Source of the DNA: an uncultured Rhodospirillales bacterium
Lineage (GTDB): Bacteria; Pseudomonadota; Alphaproteobacteria; Acetobacterales; Acetobacteraceae
Direction of reading: 5' to 3'
NCBI GenBank assembly: GCA_903927465.1
Contig: CAIYMY010000041.1
Coordinates: forward strand, 1 to 50,689
Length of the DNA stretch: 50,689 nt
This document shows, piece by piece, positions 15,821 through 24,199 of this stretch. The notes under the pieces are model-generated. The model worked only from the letters and a program-made list of their open reading frames with translations, did not search any database and was not told the DNA's origin. Made by a program: the position numbers and the translations under genes. The first letter of the stretch is position 1; every line of letters begins with the position of its first letter.

Positions 15821-18043
15821 ATGACGGCCCCTTTGCGAATGCAGCCCCTTTTGCCTGAAACAATTTCTCCAAGTTCTGCCAAACGCTTGCGGGTTCTGCT
15901 GCCCTTGCCGCTGGCGGATGCCTATGATTACCGGGCGGAGGGTGAAGCACCGCCCCCTGGCAGTTTCGTCGCTGTGCCCTTGGGCGGGCGGCAGGTGCTT
16001 GGCGTGGTGTGGGACGAGGCACCCGATTCGACCCTGCCGGAGCATCGGTTGCGCTCCATCGCCGCCGTGCTGGAAGCGCCCCCCATGCCGGAAAAGCTGT
16101 GCCGCTTTGTTGATTGGGTCGCGGCCTATACGCTTTCCCCGCGCGGCGCGGTGCTCCGCATGGCGATGAGTGTCCCCGCCGCGCTTGAAGCGCAGCCCCA
16201 TCGCGCCGGCTGGTGCCGCGCTGATCCCTTGCCCGAAGCGCCGCGCCTGACGCCCGCGCGCCAGCGCGTGCTGGCCGCCTTGCCGGTGGATCAGGTGCGC
16301 GCCCCCGATGATCTGGCGCGGGAAGCCGGCGTGGCACCCGCCGTGCTGCGCGGTATGGCCGATGCCGGCTTGCTGATCCCCGGCCTGCTGCCGCCGCTTG
16401 AAGAATTCAGCCTGCCCGATCTGGCCCGCCCCGGCCCGGTGCTGGACTCTGACCAGGCCGAGGCCGCCGCGCTGCTTCGCGCTGCCGTGGCGCGTGTGGC
16501 TTACGGCACCACGCTCCTTTCTGGCGTGACCGGTTCCGGCAAGACCGAGGTCTATTTCGAAGCCATTGCCGCGGCACTTCAGGCCGGGCGACAGGCTTTG
16601 GTGCTGCTTCCTGAAATCGCGCTTTCCGCGCAATGGCTTGATCGCTTCCGCGCGCGCTTTGGCACCGACCCAGCGCTTTGGCATTCTGAACTTTCGCCCC
16701 GCACGCGGCGCATTACCTGGCGCGCGGTGGCCGAAGGCCGCGCCCCCGTGCTGGTGGGGGCGCGTTCGGCGCTGTTTCTGCCTTTTCCCAATCTCGGCCT
16801 GATTGTGGTGGATGAGGAACATGAAACCGCCTTCAAGCAAGAAGAAGGCGTGATCTATCACGCACGCGACATGGCCGTGGTGCGGGCGCGCTTGTCCGAT
16901 GCCGCCTGTGTGCTGGTAAGTGCGACACCCTCGCTTGAAACCCTCACCAATGCGCGCGCTGGGCGATATGCTGAATGTCATTTGGCGGCGCGGCATGGTG
17001 GCGCGGTGATGCCCGAGATTGGCTTGATTGACCTCAGGCGCGAAAGCCCGCCGCGCGGGCGCTTCCTGAGCCCTGCGCTGGTGGCCGCCGTGGCGGAAAC
17101 GCTCAAGCGCGGCGAACAGGCCATGCTGTTCCTGAACCGGCGCGGCTATGCGCCACTCACGCTATGCCGCGCCTGTGGCCATCGGCTGCGTTGCCCGAAT
17201 TGCACCGCCTGGCTGGTCGAACACCGCGCCGCGCGGCGGCTGCAATGCCACCATTGCGGCCACGTCGAAGCGCCGCCCAACCATTGCCCAAGCTGCGCCG
17301 CACCACATAGCACGGTGCCAATCGGGCCTGGGGTGGAGCGTGTTTTGGAAGAAGCCGCCACCCTTTTCCCCGAAGCGCGCCGCCTGGTCATGGCATCCGA
17401 TACGCTGCCCGGCCCAGCCGCCGCTTCTGCCGCAGCCAAAGCGATTGAAAAGCGCGAGGTTGATCTGATCATCGGTACGCAAATCGTCGCCAAGGGCTGG
17501 CATTTTCCCTATCTGACGCTGGTGGGCGTGGTGGATGCTGATCTTGGCCTTGCCGGCGGTGATTTGCGCGCCGCTGAACGCACGGTGCAATTGCTGCATC
17601 AGGTGGCCGGCCGTGCGGGGCGCGCGGAACATCCTGGGCGCGTCTTGCTGCAAAGCTTTTCCCCGGATCATCCGGTGATGCAGGCGCTGGTTTCCGGCGA
17701 GTATGAAGCCTTCATGGCCGCCGAGGCAGAGGCGCGGCGGCCAGGGCATTGGCCGCCCTTTGGCCGGCTTGCGGCGCTGATCGTGAGTTCCCCGGATGAA
17801 AAGGCAGCGGACCGAGTCGCACGGGATTTGGGCCGCGCGGCCCCGATGGGAGATGGGGTGGAGGTTCTGGGCCCCGCGCCCGCGCCGCTCGCCTTGCTGC
17901 GCGGGCGGCATCGCCGGCGGCTTTTGCTCAAGGCGCGGCGCGATGTTGGCGTACAGCGTCTATTGGCCGAATGGCTAGCGAAGGTGGATGTACCCGGCAA
18001 TGTTCGGGTGCAGGTGGATGTGGACCCGGTGGGGTTTTTGTAG
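15821..18043 (+). CDS. priA: Primosomal protein N' (replication restart helicase PriA)
   Basis: 3'-to-5' DNA helicase that recognises stalled forks and reloads the replisome. The 740-residue protein has the N-terminal DNA-binding domain (about 22-120), Walker A GVTGSGKT at 235-242, Walker B DEEH at 331-334, and a zinc-binding insert around 449-491 with eight cysteines in CxxC pairs ([13 protein letters not shown] and CHHCGH...CPSC). The later [13 protein letters not shown] and [14 protein letters not shown] are helicase motifs V and VI. The ATG at 15821 is followed by a 20-residue leader, and the ATG seven codons in is also possible. It is monocistronic, convergent with dksA. Confidence 0.96.
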   Translation: MTAPLRMQPLLPETISPSSAKRLRVLLPLPLADAYDYRAEGEAPPPGSFVAVPLGGRQVLGVVWDEAPDSTLPEHRLRSIAAVLEAPPMPEKLCRFVDWVAAYTLSPRGAVLRMAMSVPAALEAQPHRAGWCRADPLPEAPRLTPARQRVLAALPVDQVRAPDDLAREAGVAPAVLRGMADAGLLIPGLLPPLEEFSLPDLARPGPVLDSDQAEAAALLRAAVARVAYGTTLLSGVTGSGKTEVYFEAIAAALQAGRQALVLLPEIALSAQWLDRFRARFGTDPALWHSELSPRTRRITWRAVAEGRAPVLVGARSALFLPFPNLGLIVVDEEHETAFKQEEGVIYHARDMAVVRARLSDAACVLVSATPSLETLTNARAGRYAECHLAARHGGAVMPEIGLIDLRRESPPRGRFLSPALVAAVAETLKRGEQAMLFLNRRGYAPLTLCRACGHRLRCPNCTAWLVEHRAARRLQCHHCGHVEAPPNHCPSCAAPHSTVPIGPGVERVLEEAATLFPEARRLVMASDTLPGPAAASAAAKAIEKREVDLIIGTQIVAKGWHFPYLTLVGVVDADLGLAGGDLRAAERTVQLLHQVAGRAGRAEHPGRVLLQSFSPDHPVMQALVSGEYEAFMAAEAEARRPGHWPPFGRLAALIVSSPDEKAADRVARDLGRAAPMGDGVEVLGPAPAPLALLRGRHRRRLLLKARRDVGVQRLLAEWLAKVDVPGNVRVQVDVDPVGFL

Positions 18044-18071
18044 GGCAGGCGGCCCGCGCCGCCCGTAAGTC

Positions 18072-18488
18072 TCAATCGTCGCGATGCACCCGTTCCATGC
18101 GTTCATGGCGCTCCTGCGCCTCGATCGTCATGGTGGCGATGGGGCGGGCTTCCAGTCGGCGGAGCGAAATCGGCTCTCCGCTTTCCTCGCAATAGCCATA
18201 GGTACCGTGTTCAATTCTCTCTAGCGCCTGATCAATCTTGTTGACCAATTTGCGCGACCGATCCCGGGTGCGGAGTTCAAGTGCCCGGTCCGTTTCAACC
18301 GAAGCGCGATCTGCGAGATCCGCCTCAGCAATGCCACCTTCGGAAAGGGAGGAAAGCGTCTCAACCGCTTCGCGAACAAGATCCTGCCGCCATCTGAGAA
18401 GCTTCTGTCTGAAATATTCCAGATGAAGCGCATTCATGAATTCCTCGGAAGCCGAGGGACGGTAATCGGGCGGCAATGTCACCAACAT
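18072..18488 (-). CDS. dksA: RNA polymerase-binding transcription factor DksA
   Basis: Secondary-channel factor that works with ppGpp to reset rRNA and amino-acid promoters. The 138-residue protein has the coiled-coil with acidic tip ADLADRAS (D57, D60), then YGYCEESGEPISLRRLEARPIA and a C-terminal helix. Of the four zinc-finger cysteines of the E. coli protein only C100 remains; the others are S103, T121 and A124, a pattern I associate with alphaproteobacterial DksA that folds without zinc. The ATG at 18488 is used since it has a GGAAGAAAAAG ribosome-binding region; the frame is open nine codons further. It sits between priA and the flagellar genes. Confidence 0.92.
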   Translation of the reverse strand: MLVTLPPDYRPSASEEFMNALHLEYFRQKLLRWRQDLVREAVETLSSLSEGGIAEADLADRASVETDRALELRTRDRSRKLVNKIDQALERIEHGTYGYCEESGEPISLRRLEARPIATMTIEAQERHERMERVHRDD

Positions 18489-18630
18489 ATCTTTTTCTTC
18501 CCCCGCCTTGCACAACCGCCGAGGTGATTTCTTTACTGAAACCTGTCTCGTCGGATTGGCTGCCTTCTATACCGGCTTGCCCGGGGGCGCCAGGGGGCGT
18601 TTCAAGACAAATATCTGACAAAAGCCGATT

Positions 18631-19038
18631 TCAGCTTTCCAGGCCGCGCCGGGCCAATTCCAGCCGGGCGCGCAGTGCAATCGCCGCAACCGCCTCAGCC
18701 AGGCCCGGATCGGCGGGTTTTTCGCCCTCGGTCAGCCGGGCAAGTTCCTTTAGCCGAGCAGGATCGGCGCGGCCTTCCAGCAATTCCAACTGAAGGGCCT
18801 TCAATTCCTTGAGCATATCCTCACCGCGACGGAAGGCGCGGGCATTGCGTTCCTTGGCCGGGCCCAATTCCTGGACGGCCAAAAGCCCCATGGCGGTGGC
18901 TGCGGAAACCCCCGTGCTGGCACTGGCTTCGCGCGTTTCCTCCGCGCCGCCTCCCACACGAAAGCCTCCAGGAGCACCGCGCGCTGGCCGCGAACCCGGC
19001 ACATTTGCGCCACCTGTCACGCCACGAATAACGACCAT
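18631..19038 (-). CDS. fliX: Flagellar assembly regulator FliX
   Basis: Small alphaproteobacterial protein which, in Caulobacter, links basal-body assembly to the sigma-54 activator FlbD. The 135-residue product has a low-complexity Gly/Ala/Arg N-terminus and a conserved helical core from ATAMGLLAVQELGPAKERNARAFRRGEDMLKELKALQLELLEG to the end. GGAGGT lies six bases before the ATG. The gene is divergent from flgI, as in Caulobacter, with a sigma-54-like promoter in the 157-bp gap facing flgI. Identification rests on the core plus this gene order. FlbD itself is not in the window. Confidence 0.9.
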   Translation of the reverse strand: MVVIRGVTGGANVPGSRPARGAPGGFRVGGGAEETREASASTGVSAATAMGLLAVQELGPAKERNARAFRRGEDMLKELKALQLELLEGRADPARLKELARLTEGEKPADPGLAEAVAAIALRARLELARRGLES

Positions 19039-19127
19039 CTGACCTCCTGTTCCGCCCTAGCCCGGCAGGCTCGACCGGGGCCCGGCAGCTTTTGCCGATG
19101 AGACTCGCCCAAGGAGCCCTAGAACCC

Positions 19128-19142
19128 TGGCACGGACCTTGC
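19128..19142 (+). promoter_or_regulatory. Sigma-54 (RpoN) promoter for flgI operon
   Basis: TGGCACG, four bases, TTGC: an exact match to the -24/-12 core, with the GG (19129-19130) and GC (19141-19142) 10 bp apart. The expected transcription start is near 19154, about 40 bp before the flgI start. Rod and ring genes of flagellated alphaproteobacteria are known to use sigma-54 with FlbD. Promoter activity itself is inferred. Confidence 0.8.
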
Positions 19143-19195
19143 GGTTAGGTTTCCATCAAGCCGCCCGCCTATTGGGTGACTGACGGAGACTGATC

Positions 19196-20317
19196 TTGAC
19201 CCGTATAGCGCAAGCGCTCGCGAAAATCTTTACCGCCCTCATGCTGGCGGTGTGTTTTCTTGCGCCGCCCGCCGCAGCCCAAGTCCGTATCAAGGATATA
19301 GTGGATATGGAGGGTGTGCGCGACAACCAGCTTGTCGGCTACGGCTTGGTCATTGGCCTGAATGGCACAGGGGACCGCCTGAGAAGCGCGGTCTTTACCC
19401 GCCAATCGCTGGTCGGGATGCTGGAGCGCCTCGGCGTCAATACGCGCGATTTTGAACGCCAATTGGATACCAAGAATGTTGCAGCCGTCATGGTAACGGC
19501 GAATTTACCCGCCTTTGCCCTGCCCGGTAGCCGCATTGACTTAGCGGTCTCGGCCCTTGGCGATGCAACGAACCTGACCGGCGGCACGCTACTTGTCACG
19601 CCGCTGCTTGGCGCGGATGGAGAAGTTTACGCCGTGGCGCAGGGTGCCCTTGCCACCGGTGCCATTGCCGCACGCGGGGCAGGCGCTTCCGTCACGCGCG
19701 GCGTACCGACCGCGGGGCGTATTTCTAATGGTGCGATTGTGGAGCGTGAAATTCCCTTCACGCTCACAAACCGCGATCGTGTGCGCCTGGCGCTGCGCAA
19801 CCCTGACCTGACAACGGCACGGCGCATTGCGGCCGCCATCAATGGGGCATCACGTCGCAATGTGGCGACCGTCACCGACCCGCGCACAGTTTCCGTGGCG
19901 CTCAATGGGCGTGACCCGGTTGCTTTCCTGACTGATATCGAAAGGCTGCGCGTTGTGCCCGACCAGATCGCCCGCGTGGTCATTGATGAGGCGACGGGTA
20001 CGATTGTGATGGGTGACGCGGTGCGCGTTTCCACCGTGGCCATCGCTCAGGGCAATCTGACCATCCGCGTTACCGAAACGCCGCAGGTGAGCCAGCCCAA
20101 TGCCTTCGCCCAGGGGCAGACCCAGGTGGTGCCGAACACCGCCATTGAGGTTGACGACCAAGCGGATCGCCGCATGGGCATTCTGCCCCAAAATGTGACC
20201 CTTCAGGAATTGGTGCGTGGCCTGAACAGCCTGGGTGTTGGCCCACGTGACCTGATTACGATCCTGCAAGCCATCAAGGCCGCTGGCGCCTTGCAAGCCG
20301 ATCTGGAGTTCCGCTGA
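19196..20317 (+). CDS. flgI: Flagellar basal body P-ring protein FlgI
   Basis: Periplasmic subunit of the P ring that surrounds the flagellar rod in the peptidoglycan. The 373-residue precursor begins with a Sec signal peptide (hydrophobic core about 12-26, cleavage likely after PPAAA), then QVRIKDIVDMEGVRDNQLVGYGLVIGLNGTGD, the classic FlgI N-terminus. Later family segments include GGTLLVTPLLGADGEVYAVAQG and the ending LNSLGVGPRDLITILQAIKAAGALQADLEFR. The start is TTG at 19196 with GGAGA about seven bases upstream; the first in-frame ATG would truncate the signal peptide. The stop overlaps the next ATG (TGATG), giving a coupled three-gene operon behind a sigma-54-like promoter. Confidence 0.96.
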   Translation: MTRIAQALAKIFTALMLAVCFLAPPAAAQVRIKDIVDMEGVRDNQLVGYGLVIGLNGTGDRLRSAVFTRQSLVGMLERLGVNTRDFERQLDTKNVAAVMVTANLPAFALPGSRIDLAVSALGDATNLTGGTLLVTPLLGADGEVYAVAQGALATGAIAARGAGASVTRGVPTAGRISNGAIVEREIPFTLTNRDRVRLALRNPDLTTARRIAAAINGASRRNVATVTDPRTVSVALNGRDPVAFLTDIERLRVVPDQIARVVIDEATGTIVMGDAVRVSTVAIAQGNLTIRVTETPQVSQPNAFAQGQTQVVPNTAIEVDDQADRRMGILPQNVTLQELVRGLNSLGVGPRDLITILQAIKAAGALQADLEFR

Positions 20318-20652
20318 TGTTGGACGCCGCCAATCTTGCCGCTCCGCAGCAACGTGCCATTCGCCAGCCGCAGGCCGGCGCCCAGTCCGAAGCCGCCATG
20401 CGCAAATCCGCGAAGGATTTCGAAGCCCAGGCTTTGGGGTTCTTGCTGCAGCCCATGTTTGCCACCGTGGATATGTCCAAATCCTCCTTCGGCGGTGGCG
20501 CGGCCGAGGCGCAATGGCGCCCGTTGCTTGTCGAAGCCTTCGCTGCATCCGCCGTACGGGCTGGCGGTGTTGGCATTGCCGATTCTGTTTATCGCGAATT
20601 GCTCCGCCAAAACGGAGCACAAACCCCCAATATGGGAGAGACCCAATCATGA
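20317..20652 (+). CDS. Rod-binding protein (FlgJ N-terminal domain type)
   Basis: Flagellar rod-capping/assembly factor of 111 residues corresponding to the N-terminal rod-binding domain of FlgJ alone. KSAKDFEAQALGFLLQPMFATV (30-51) and FGGGAAEAQWRPLLVEAFAASAVRAGGVGIADSVYREL (58-95) are the domain's two conserved blocks. The C-terminal peptidoglycan hydrolase domain of enterobacterial FlgJ is absent, as is usual in alphaproteobacteria, where a separate lytic enzyme does that job. It starts on the last base of the flgI stop and its own stop overlaps the next start, so translation is tightly coupled through the operon. Confidence 0.9.
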   Translation: MLDAANLAAPQQRAIRQPQAGAQSEAAMRKSAKDFEAQALGFLLQPMFATVDMSKSSFGGGAAEAQWRPLLVEAFAASAVRAGGVGIADSVYRELLRQNGAQTPNMGETQS

Positions 20653-21050
20653 TGGATGCGCTACTGATTGCCGGCAAAAGGCTGGCTATTGCTCTGCGGG
20701 CGGAGAATGAGGCACTGGCGAAGCTTGATCTATCGCGTGCTGCCAAGCTTGCCGAAAGCAAGATTGCCGCGACCGATGCCTTCGCCCAGGCCTATGCTGC
20801 CCAGGCGAAGCATGGCACGCGGCCTGATGGTGCCATGCGGGAAGAAGCACAGATGCTGACCAAGCAACTGGAAAATCTCGGCAGCGAGAATCGTAAATTG
20901 CTCGAACGCGCCATTTTGCTGCAGTCGCGCGTGATTGAAACGATCGCAACCGCTGCCCTGCCGCGTGTGGCCAATCCTGGCTATGGGCCGCGCGGTTATC
21001 AGACCCCGCCGCGCCAGACACCGGCCTTGGCTGTGGCGGCGCGCGCATAA
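20649..21050 (+). CDS. FlgN-like flagellar chaperone
   Basis: Predicted cytoplasmic helical protein of 133 residues, third gene of the flgI operon. It is almost entirely alpha-helical with a long heptad-rich stretch (about 5-110: ALRAENEALAKLDLSRAAKLAESK, then MLTKQLENLGSENRKLLERAILLQSRVIETI). This is the pattern of FlgN/FliT export chaperones that hold the hook-filament junction proteins. The C-terminal 25 residues are Pro/Arg/Gly-rich and probably disordered. The ATG at 20649 overlaps the upstream stop (ATGA). Family identity rests on helix pattern and position more than on invariant residues, so confidence is moderate. Confidence 0.75.
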   Translation: MMDALLIAGKRLAIALRAENEALAKLDLSRAAKLAESKIAATDAFAQAYAAQAKHGTRPDGAMREEAQMLTKQLENLGSENRKLLERAILLQSRVIETIATAALPRVANPGYGPRGYQTPPRQTPALAVAARA

Positions 21051-21081
21051 AAAAAGACGCCCGGCAGTTACCGCCGGGCGT
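21049..21081 (-). terminator. Intrinsic terminator downstream of ridA
   Basis: Read on the minus strand, a perfect 9-bp stem (ACGCCCGGC, 21057-21065, with its complement at 21073-21081; 7-base loop) is followed by TCTTTTTTT. This is a textbook rho-independent terminator for the leftward RidA gene. It also lies at the end of the rightward flagellar operon, where only TTCG follows, so termination from that side would be weaker. Confidence 0.88.
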
Positions 21082-21096
21082 TTCGATCCAGTTCCA

Positions 21097-21129
21097 TGAA
21101 TGCGCCAGGCTTTTGCCCTGGCGCATTCA
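21097..21129 (-). terminator. Second hairpin in the ridA 3' region
   Basis: A perfect 13-bp stem (21097-21109 with 21117-21129; arm TGAATGCGCCAGG) and a 7-base loop CTTTTGC lies 12 bases after the RidA stop and 15 bases before the T-tailed terminator stem. It has no T-run of its own. It may protect the mRNA end or act together with the following terminator. Confidence 0.7.
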
Positions 21130-21140
21130 GCTTTGGTCTA

Positions 21141-21491
21141 TCAGCGGCAGGCCGTGACCATGATTTCCACCAAATGGCGCGGATCGGCCATATTGGCTTC
21201 AACGCAAGCGCGCGCCGGGGCGCCGCCAGCCGGCAGCCAGGCGGTCCACAACTCATTCATCGCGCCGCGATCGCGGATGTCCTTCAGCCAAATCTGCGCG
21301 GACAACATGCGGGTCTTGTCCGTGCCATTGGCTTCCAGCGCGGCATCAATTTTGGCGATCACTTCGGCCGTCTGGCCCTTGATGTCCTTGGAAAGATCAT
21401 CAGCCGTGAGCCCCGCAAGGAACACGAAATTATGATATTCGACTGAGGATGAAAGGATCTGGTTTGATCCCTGACGATTGATCTTGCTCAT
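21141..21491 (-). CDS. RidA family (YjgF/YER057c/UK114) protein
   Basis: Small trimeric enamine/imine deaminase-fold protein of 116 residues. It has EYHNFVFLAGLTADDLSKDIKGQTAEVIAKIDAAL (18-52) and PARACVEANMADPRHLVEIMVTA near the end, where the Arg of the PARA segment corresponds to the active-site arginine of RidA. The DIKGQTAEVIAKID pattern and overall sequence put it outside the archetypal E. coli RidA group, among the Rid subfamilies often found in catabolic operons. It lies 83 bp downstream of the Gfo/Idh gene on the same strand and is followed by two hairpins. The physiological substrate is unknown. Confidence 0.9.
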   Translation of the reverse strand: MSKINRQGSNQILSSSVEYHNFVFLAGLTADDLSKDIKGQTAEVIAKIDAALEANGTDKTRMLSAQIWLKDIRDRGAMNELWTAWLPAGGAPARACVEANMADPRHLVEIMVTACR

Positions 21492-21574
21492 ATCCGGCCT
21501 TTCAGAAAGGTTGGTCAGCGCTGGGCGCTGGCACGTTTACTAGAACAGAAAGCGCGGGGCGTGAAATCCGCCTG

Positions 21575-22558
21575 TCACGCAACGCGATAGGTACTACCCG
21601 AAGCCGCCGCGCCGATCATGGCTTCAAACACTGCAACGCCATGGATCGCTTCTTCAACCGGCAGGGGATAGGCCGGGCCACCCGTAATGGCGGCAGCAAA
21701 AGCTGCAAGTTCAGCATGTTCGATGTCGGTCTTCGGGAATTCCTTGACCCAAGCCTCACCCTCACGCGGGGTGAAGCTCAGTTTCTCATGGCCGTTCAAT
21801 TCCAGCGCCGCATCCGTGCCATACAGCGCCACGCGCCAGACCCTTGGCGCGTAAGCCAAGGTTGCGAAGCCCCCTGTGACGCCGGAGGCGAAGGAAAACA
21901 GCCCCGCCGTCGTGTCATCCATGCCATTGGTGAGCGCGCGGGCCAGTGAGCGCACCGTCACCTCGGCAATCGGGCCGGCCAGATTGATCATCATGTCAAT
22001 CATATGGATGCCCATGCCGCCCATGCCCCCCAGCGGGCTTTCATGGCGGTCCACGCGCCACATGCCGGGCTGATAGGAAATTGCGCCCGGCCCGCTGAAT
22101 TGGCCTTCAACATGCAGCAAGGTACCAAGCGCGCCAGCGGCGATCAGCTTTTTCATCTCGGCCACCGCCGGCAGGAAGCGCCGATTATGGCCAAGCGCCA
22201 TCACCACGCCCGCTTGCCGGCAGGCAGCAACGGAGGCCTCAGCACTCGCCTTCGTCATGGTGAAGGGTTTTTCGACAAAAACATGCTTGCCCGCGCGCGC
22301 GGCCGCAATCACTTGTTCGGCGTGCATCTGGTGTGGGGAGGCGATCACCACCGCCTTCACCCGCGGCTCCGCCAGAATGGCGGCCAGATCGGGCAGGATC
22401 TTCACCCCCTGCCGCGCGGCCCATTCGGCAGCGCGTTCCGGCCGGCCCGTGCTGCCGGCAATGAAGCGGATGCCGGCAGCATTCCGGTTCTGCACACTAT
22501 CAACCAGGGTCTGGCCCCAGCGCCCCATGCCCACAATGGCCGCTTCAATCATTCTCAT
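21575..22558 (-). CDS. Gfo/Idh/MocA family oxidoreductase
   Basis: NAD(P)-dependent dehydrogenase of 327 residues that typically acts on a sugar, inositol or related polyol. The N-terminal Rossmann segment IEAAIVGMGRWGQTLVDSV (4-22) and the conserved FVEKPFTMTKASAEA containing the catalytic-region lysine are family hallmarks. The C-terminal alpha/beta domain includes GGMGGMGIHMIDMMINLAG, with the expected His/Asp pair. The start is ATG at 22558; the ATG two codons later is equally plausible. It begins 12 bases after the MFS transporter stop, so it belongs to the leftward operon starting at 24690. Confidence 0.92.
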   Translation of the reverse strand: MRMIEAAIVGMGRWGQTLVDSVQNRNAAGIRFIAGSTGRPERAAEWAARQGVKILPDLAAILAEPRVKAVVIASPHQMHAEQVIAAARAGKHVFVEKPFTMTKASAEASVAACRQAGVVMALGHNRRFLPAVAEMKKLIAAGALGTLLHVEGQFSGPGAISYQPGMWRVDRHESPLGGMGGMGIHMIDMMINLAGPIAEVTVRSLARALTNGMDDTTAGLFSFASGVTGGFATLAYAPRVWRVALYGTDAALELNGHEKLSFTPREGEAWVKEFPKTDIEHAELAAFAAAITGGPAYPLPVEEAIHGVAVFEAMIGAAASGSTYRVA

Positions 22559-22570
22559 GCCTCATCAGGT

Positions 22571-23827
22571 TCAACGTTTTGCGGGATCGCTCGCCCCATC
22601 GCCTTCCAGCACCCGCGCCATGGCGGGCAGGCGTTTGATCCCCCAGGCAATGGCTATGGCTGAAAGTAGCACGGCAGCAAGGGTTGGTAGTGTCATGCCG
22701 AAAATCTCTCCCGCCGCGCCCAGCAGCAGGGCGCCAAGGGCTGGAAAGGCGCGCACAATCAGGCCCCAAAGGCTCAGCACCCGCCCGCGCATGGCGGGGT
22801 CTGACGCGGATTGCGCGAGTGTTTGCGCGCAAATCCCATGCACGGACATGGCCGCGCCCATAATGGCGGCGCAAAACACGCCAAAGGGAAACCAACTGGT
22901 CGCAATAAAGCCAACCATGGCAAGCGAGATCGCCGCCGGGGCGAAAACCGCGAGCCTGGTCGTGCCAAGCATCTTGCCGCGCGCGGAGACAAAGATACCC
23001 GACAGCAAGGCACCAACGCCGAAAGCCGCTGTCAGCACCGCAAGCGCTTCCGCCCCCAGGCCGAACTGCCGTTCCACATAGGGCGGCAGGATTTCCGGCA
23101 GGCTCCGCAGTAGAAGAGCGATAATCGCCGCATAGGTCAGGATCGGCCCCAAGCCCGGATGTCCGGCCACGTAACGCAGCCCATCCCGCATATCCCCCCA
23201 TAGGGATTTTGTTTTGGCGTGTCCCTGGCGTTCCTCGGCCGAGACCTTGAGCAAGGGCGTGGTGGCGGTTGCAATGAAATAAGCGACCGCATTGGCGGCG
23301 ATGGCCGGCCAAACGCCCGCCACCGCAATCAACGGCCCGGCCAGCGCGGGCCCGATAAAACGCGCCACATTGAAGCAAAGCGAATTGAGCCCCACCGCTG
23401 CCGTCAGATCATTACGCGGCACCAAGCCTGGCATCAGAGATTGCCGCGCTGGCTGCGCGAAGGAAGAAGCAATGCCATTCAGCACCTCAAGCGCCAGCAG
23501 GGTGTAGATATCAAGCTTCCCCACGGCCACCAGCAGCGCGATTATGGCGGCCATGACGCCGATCATTGCCTGGCTCCAGAAGGTCAGCTTCAGGCGGTCC
23601 GTGCGGTCCGCAATGGCGCCCGCAATCGGGCTGATCACCACCGCTGGCGCCAGATCACAAAACGCCACCATGCCGACCCAGAAGGCGCTACCGGTCAATT
23701 CCCAGGCAAACCAGGAAATGGCGATGCGATGCATCCAAAGCCCGGTCCAGGAAATAAGGGAGGCAGTGAAGAAAACCTTGGCGTTACGATGGGACAGCGC
23801 GCGCGTCAGAACAGAAAGGGATGCCAT
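22571..23827 (-). CDS. MFS transporter (EntS/transmembrane secretion effector type)
   Basis: Integral membrane exporter of 418 residues with about 12 hydrophobic segments. The start LTRALSHRNAKVFFTASLISWTGLWMHRIAISWFAWELTGSAFWVGMVAF and the loop GAIADRTDRLKLTFWSQ, a motif-A-like sequence between helices 2 and 3, place it in the MFS_3 group that contains enterobactin and small-molecule exporters. QPARQSLMPGLVPRNDL is also typical. Fifteen bases separate it from the lipoprotein gene upstream and 12 from the Gfo/Idh gene downstream, so co-expression is likely. The transported substrate is unknown. Confidence 0.9.
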   Translation of the reverse strand: MASLSVLTRALSHRNAKVFFTASLISWTGLWMHRIAISWFAWELTGSAFWVGMVAFCDLAPAVVISPIAGAIADRTDRLKLTFWSQAMIGVMAAIIALLVAVGKLDIYTLLALEVLNGIASSFAQPARQSLMPGLVPRNDLTAAVGLNSLCFNVARFIGPALAGPLIAVAGVWPAIAANAVAYFIATATTPLLKVSAEERQGHAKTKSLWGDMRDGLRYVAGHPGLGPILTYAAIIALLLRSLPEILPPYVERQFGLGAEALAVLTAAFGVGALLSGIFVSARGKMLGTTRLAVFAPAAISLAMVGFIATSWFPFGVFCAAIMGAAMSVHGICAQTLAQSASDPAMRGRVLSLWGLIVRAFPALGALLLGAAGEIFGMTLPTLAAVLLSAIAIAWGIKRLPAMARVLEGDGASDPAKR

Positions 23828-23842
23828 GCGCGCTTGCCGCCT

Positions 23843-24199
23843 TCAGCGCTGCGCGCGGATGTTCTGAGGGCGTTGGTTTCCCGGATCAACCGGCGGCTGG
23901 CCGGTGCCCGCATTGCGGATGCATTCGCGAATCAATTCATCGCGCAAGGTTTGTTGCCGAAAGCTATCGGAACGAAGCCGCGCGGTTGGCACGTCATTTG
24001 CCAAGTCGCTGTCACCAAAATTTGAATCTGCCCGCATCAATTGACCGCGTTCGCGGAAATTAACGACACGCTCGGCTTCCTGCGTGCAGATGCGCTGCAA
24101 TTGAGGTGTGGCGCCGGCCACCGCACCGCGCGGGGAAGGCGGCGCTTCACGTGGCGCGCAGGCCGCGACGACCAGCAATAAGGGCAAAAGACGAATCAT
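23843..24199 (-). CDS. Small lipoprotein of unknown function
   Basis: Predicted 118-residue lipoprotein. The short signal MIRLLPLLLVVAAC ends in a lipobox VAAC with the lipidated Cys at 14, followed by a Pro/Ala-rich linker and a polar helical body with two further cysteines (QRICTQEAERV and IRECIRNAG) that could form a disulfide in the periplasm. I do not recognise a domain. Its ATG overlaps the stop of the upstream hypothetical gene (ATGA), and it precedes the MFS gene by 15 bases, so translational coupling within the operon is likely. Confidence 0.75.
   Translation of the reverse strand: MIRLLPLLLVVAACAPREAPPSPRGAVAGATPQLQRICTQEAERVVNFRERGQLMRADSNFGDSDLANDVPTARLRSDSFRQQTLRDELIRECIRNAGTGQPPVDPGNQRPQNIRAQR

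Noticed and set aside
15701-16996. 431-residue minus-strand frame opposite priA
   Set aside because: It is antisense to the conserved priA helicase domain and has the His/Arg/Gly-rich composition of a shadow frame.
23987-24001. A second exact sigma-54-like core (TGGCACG-N4-TTGC) on the plus strand
   Set aside because: It lies inside the minus-strand lipoprotein gene, about 780 bp from the next plus-strand gene, and looks coincidental.
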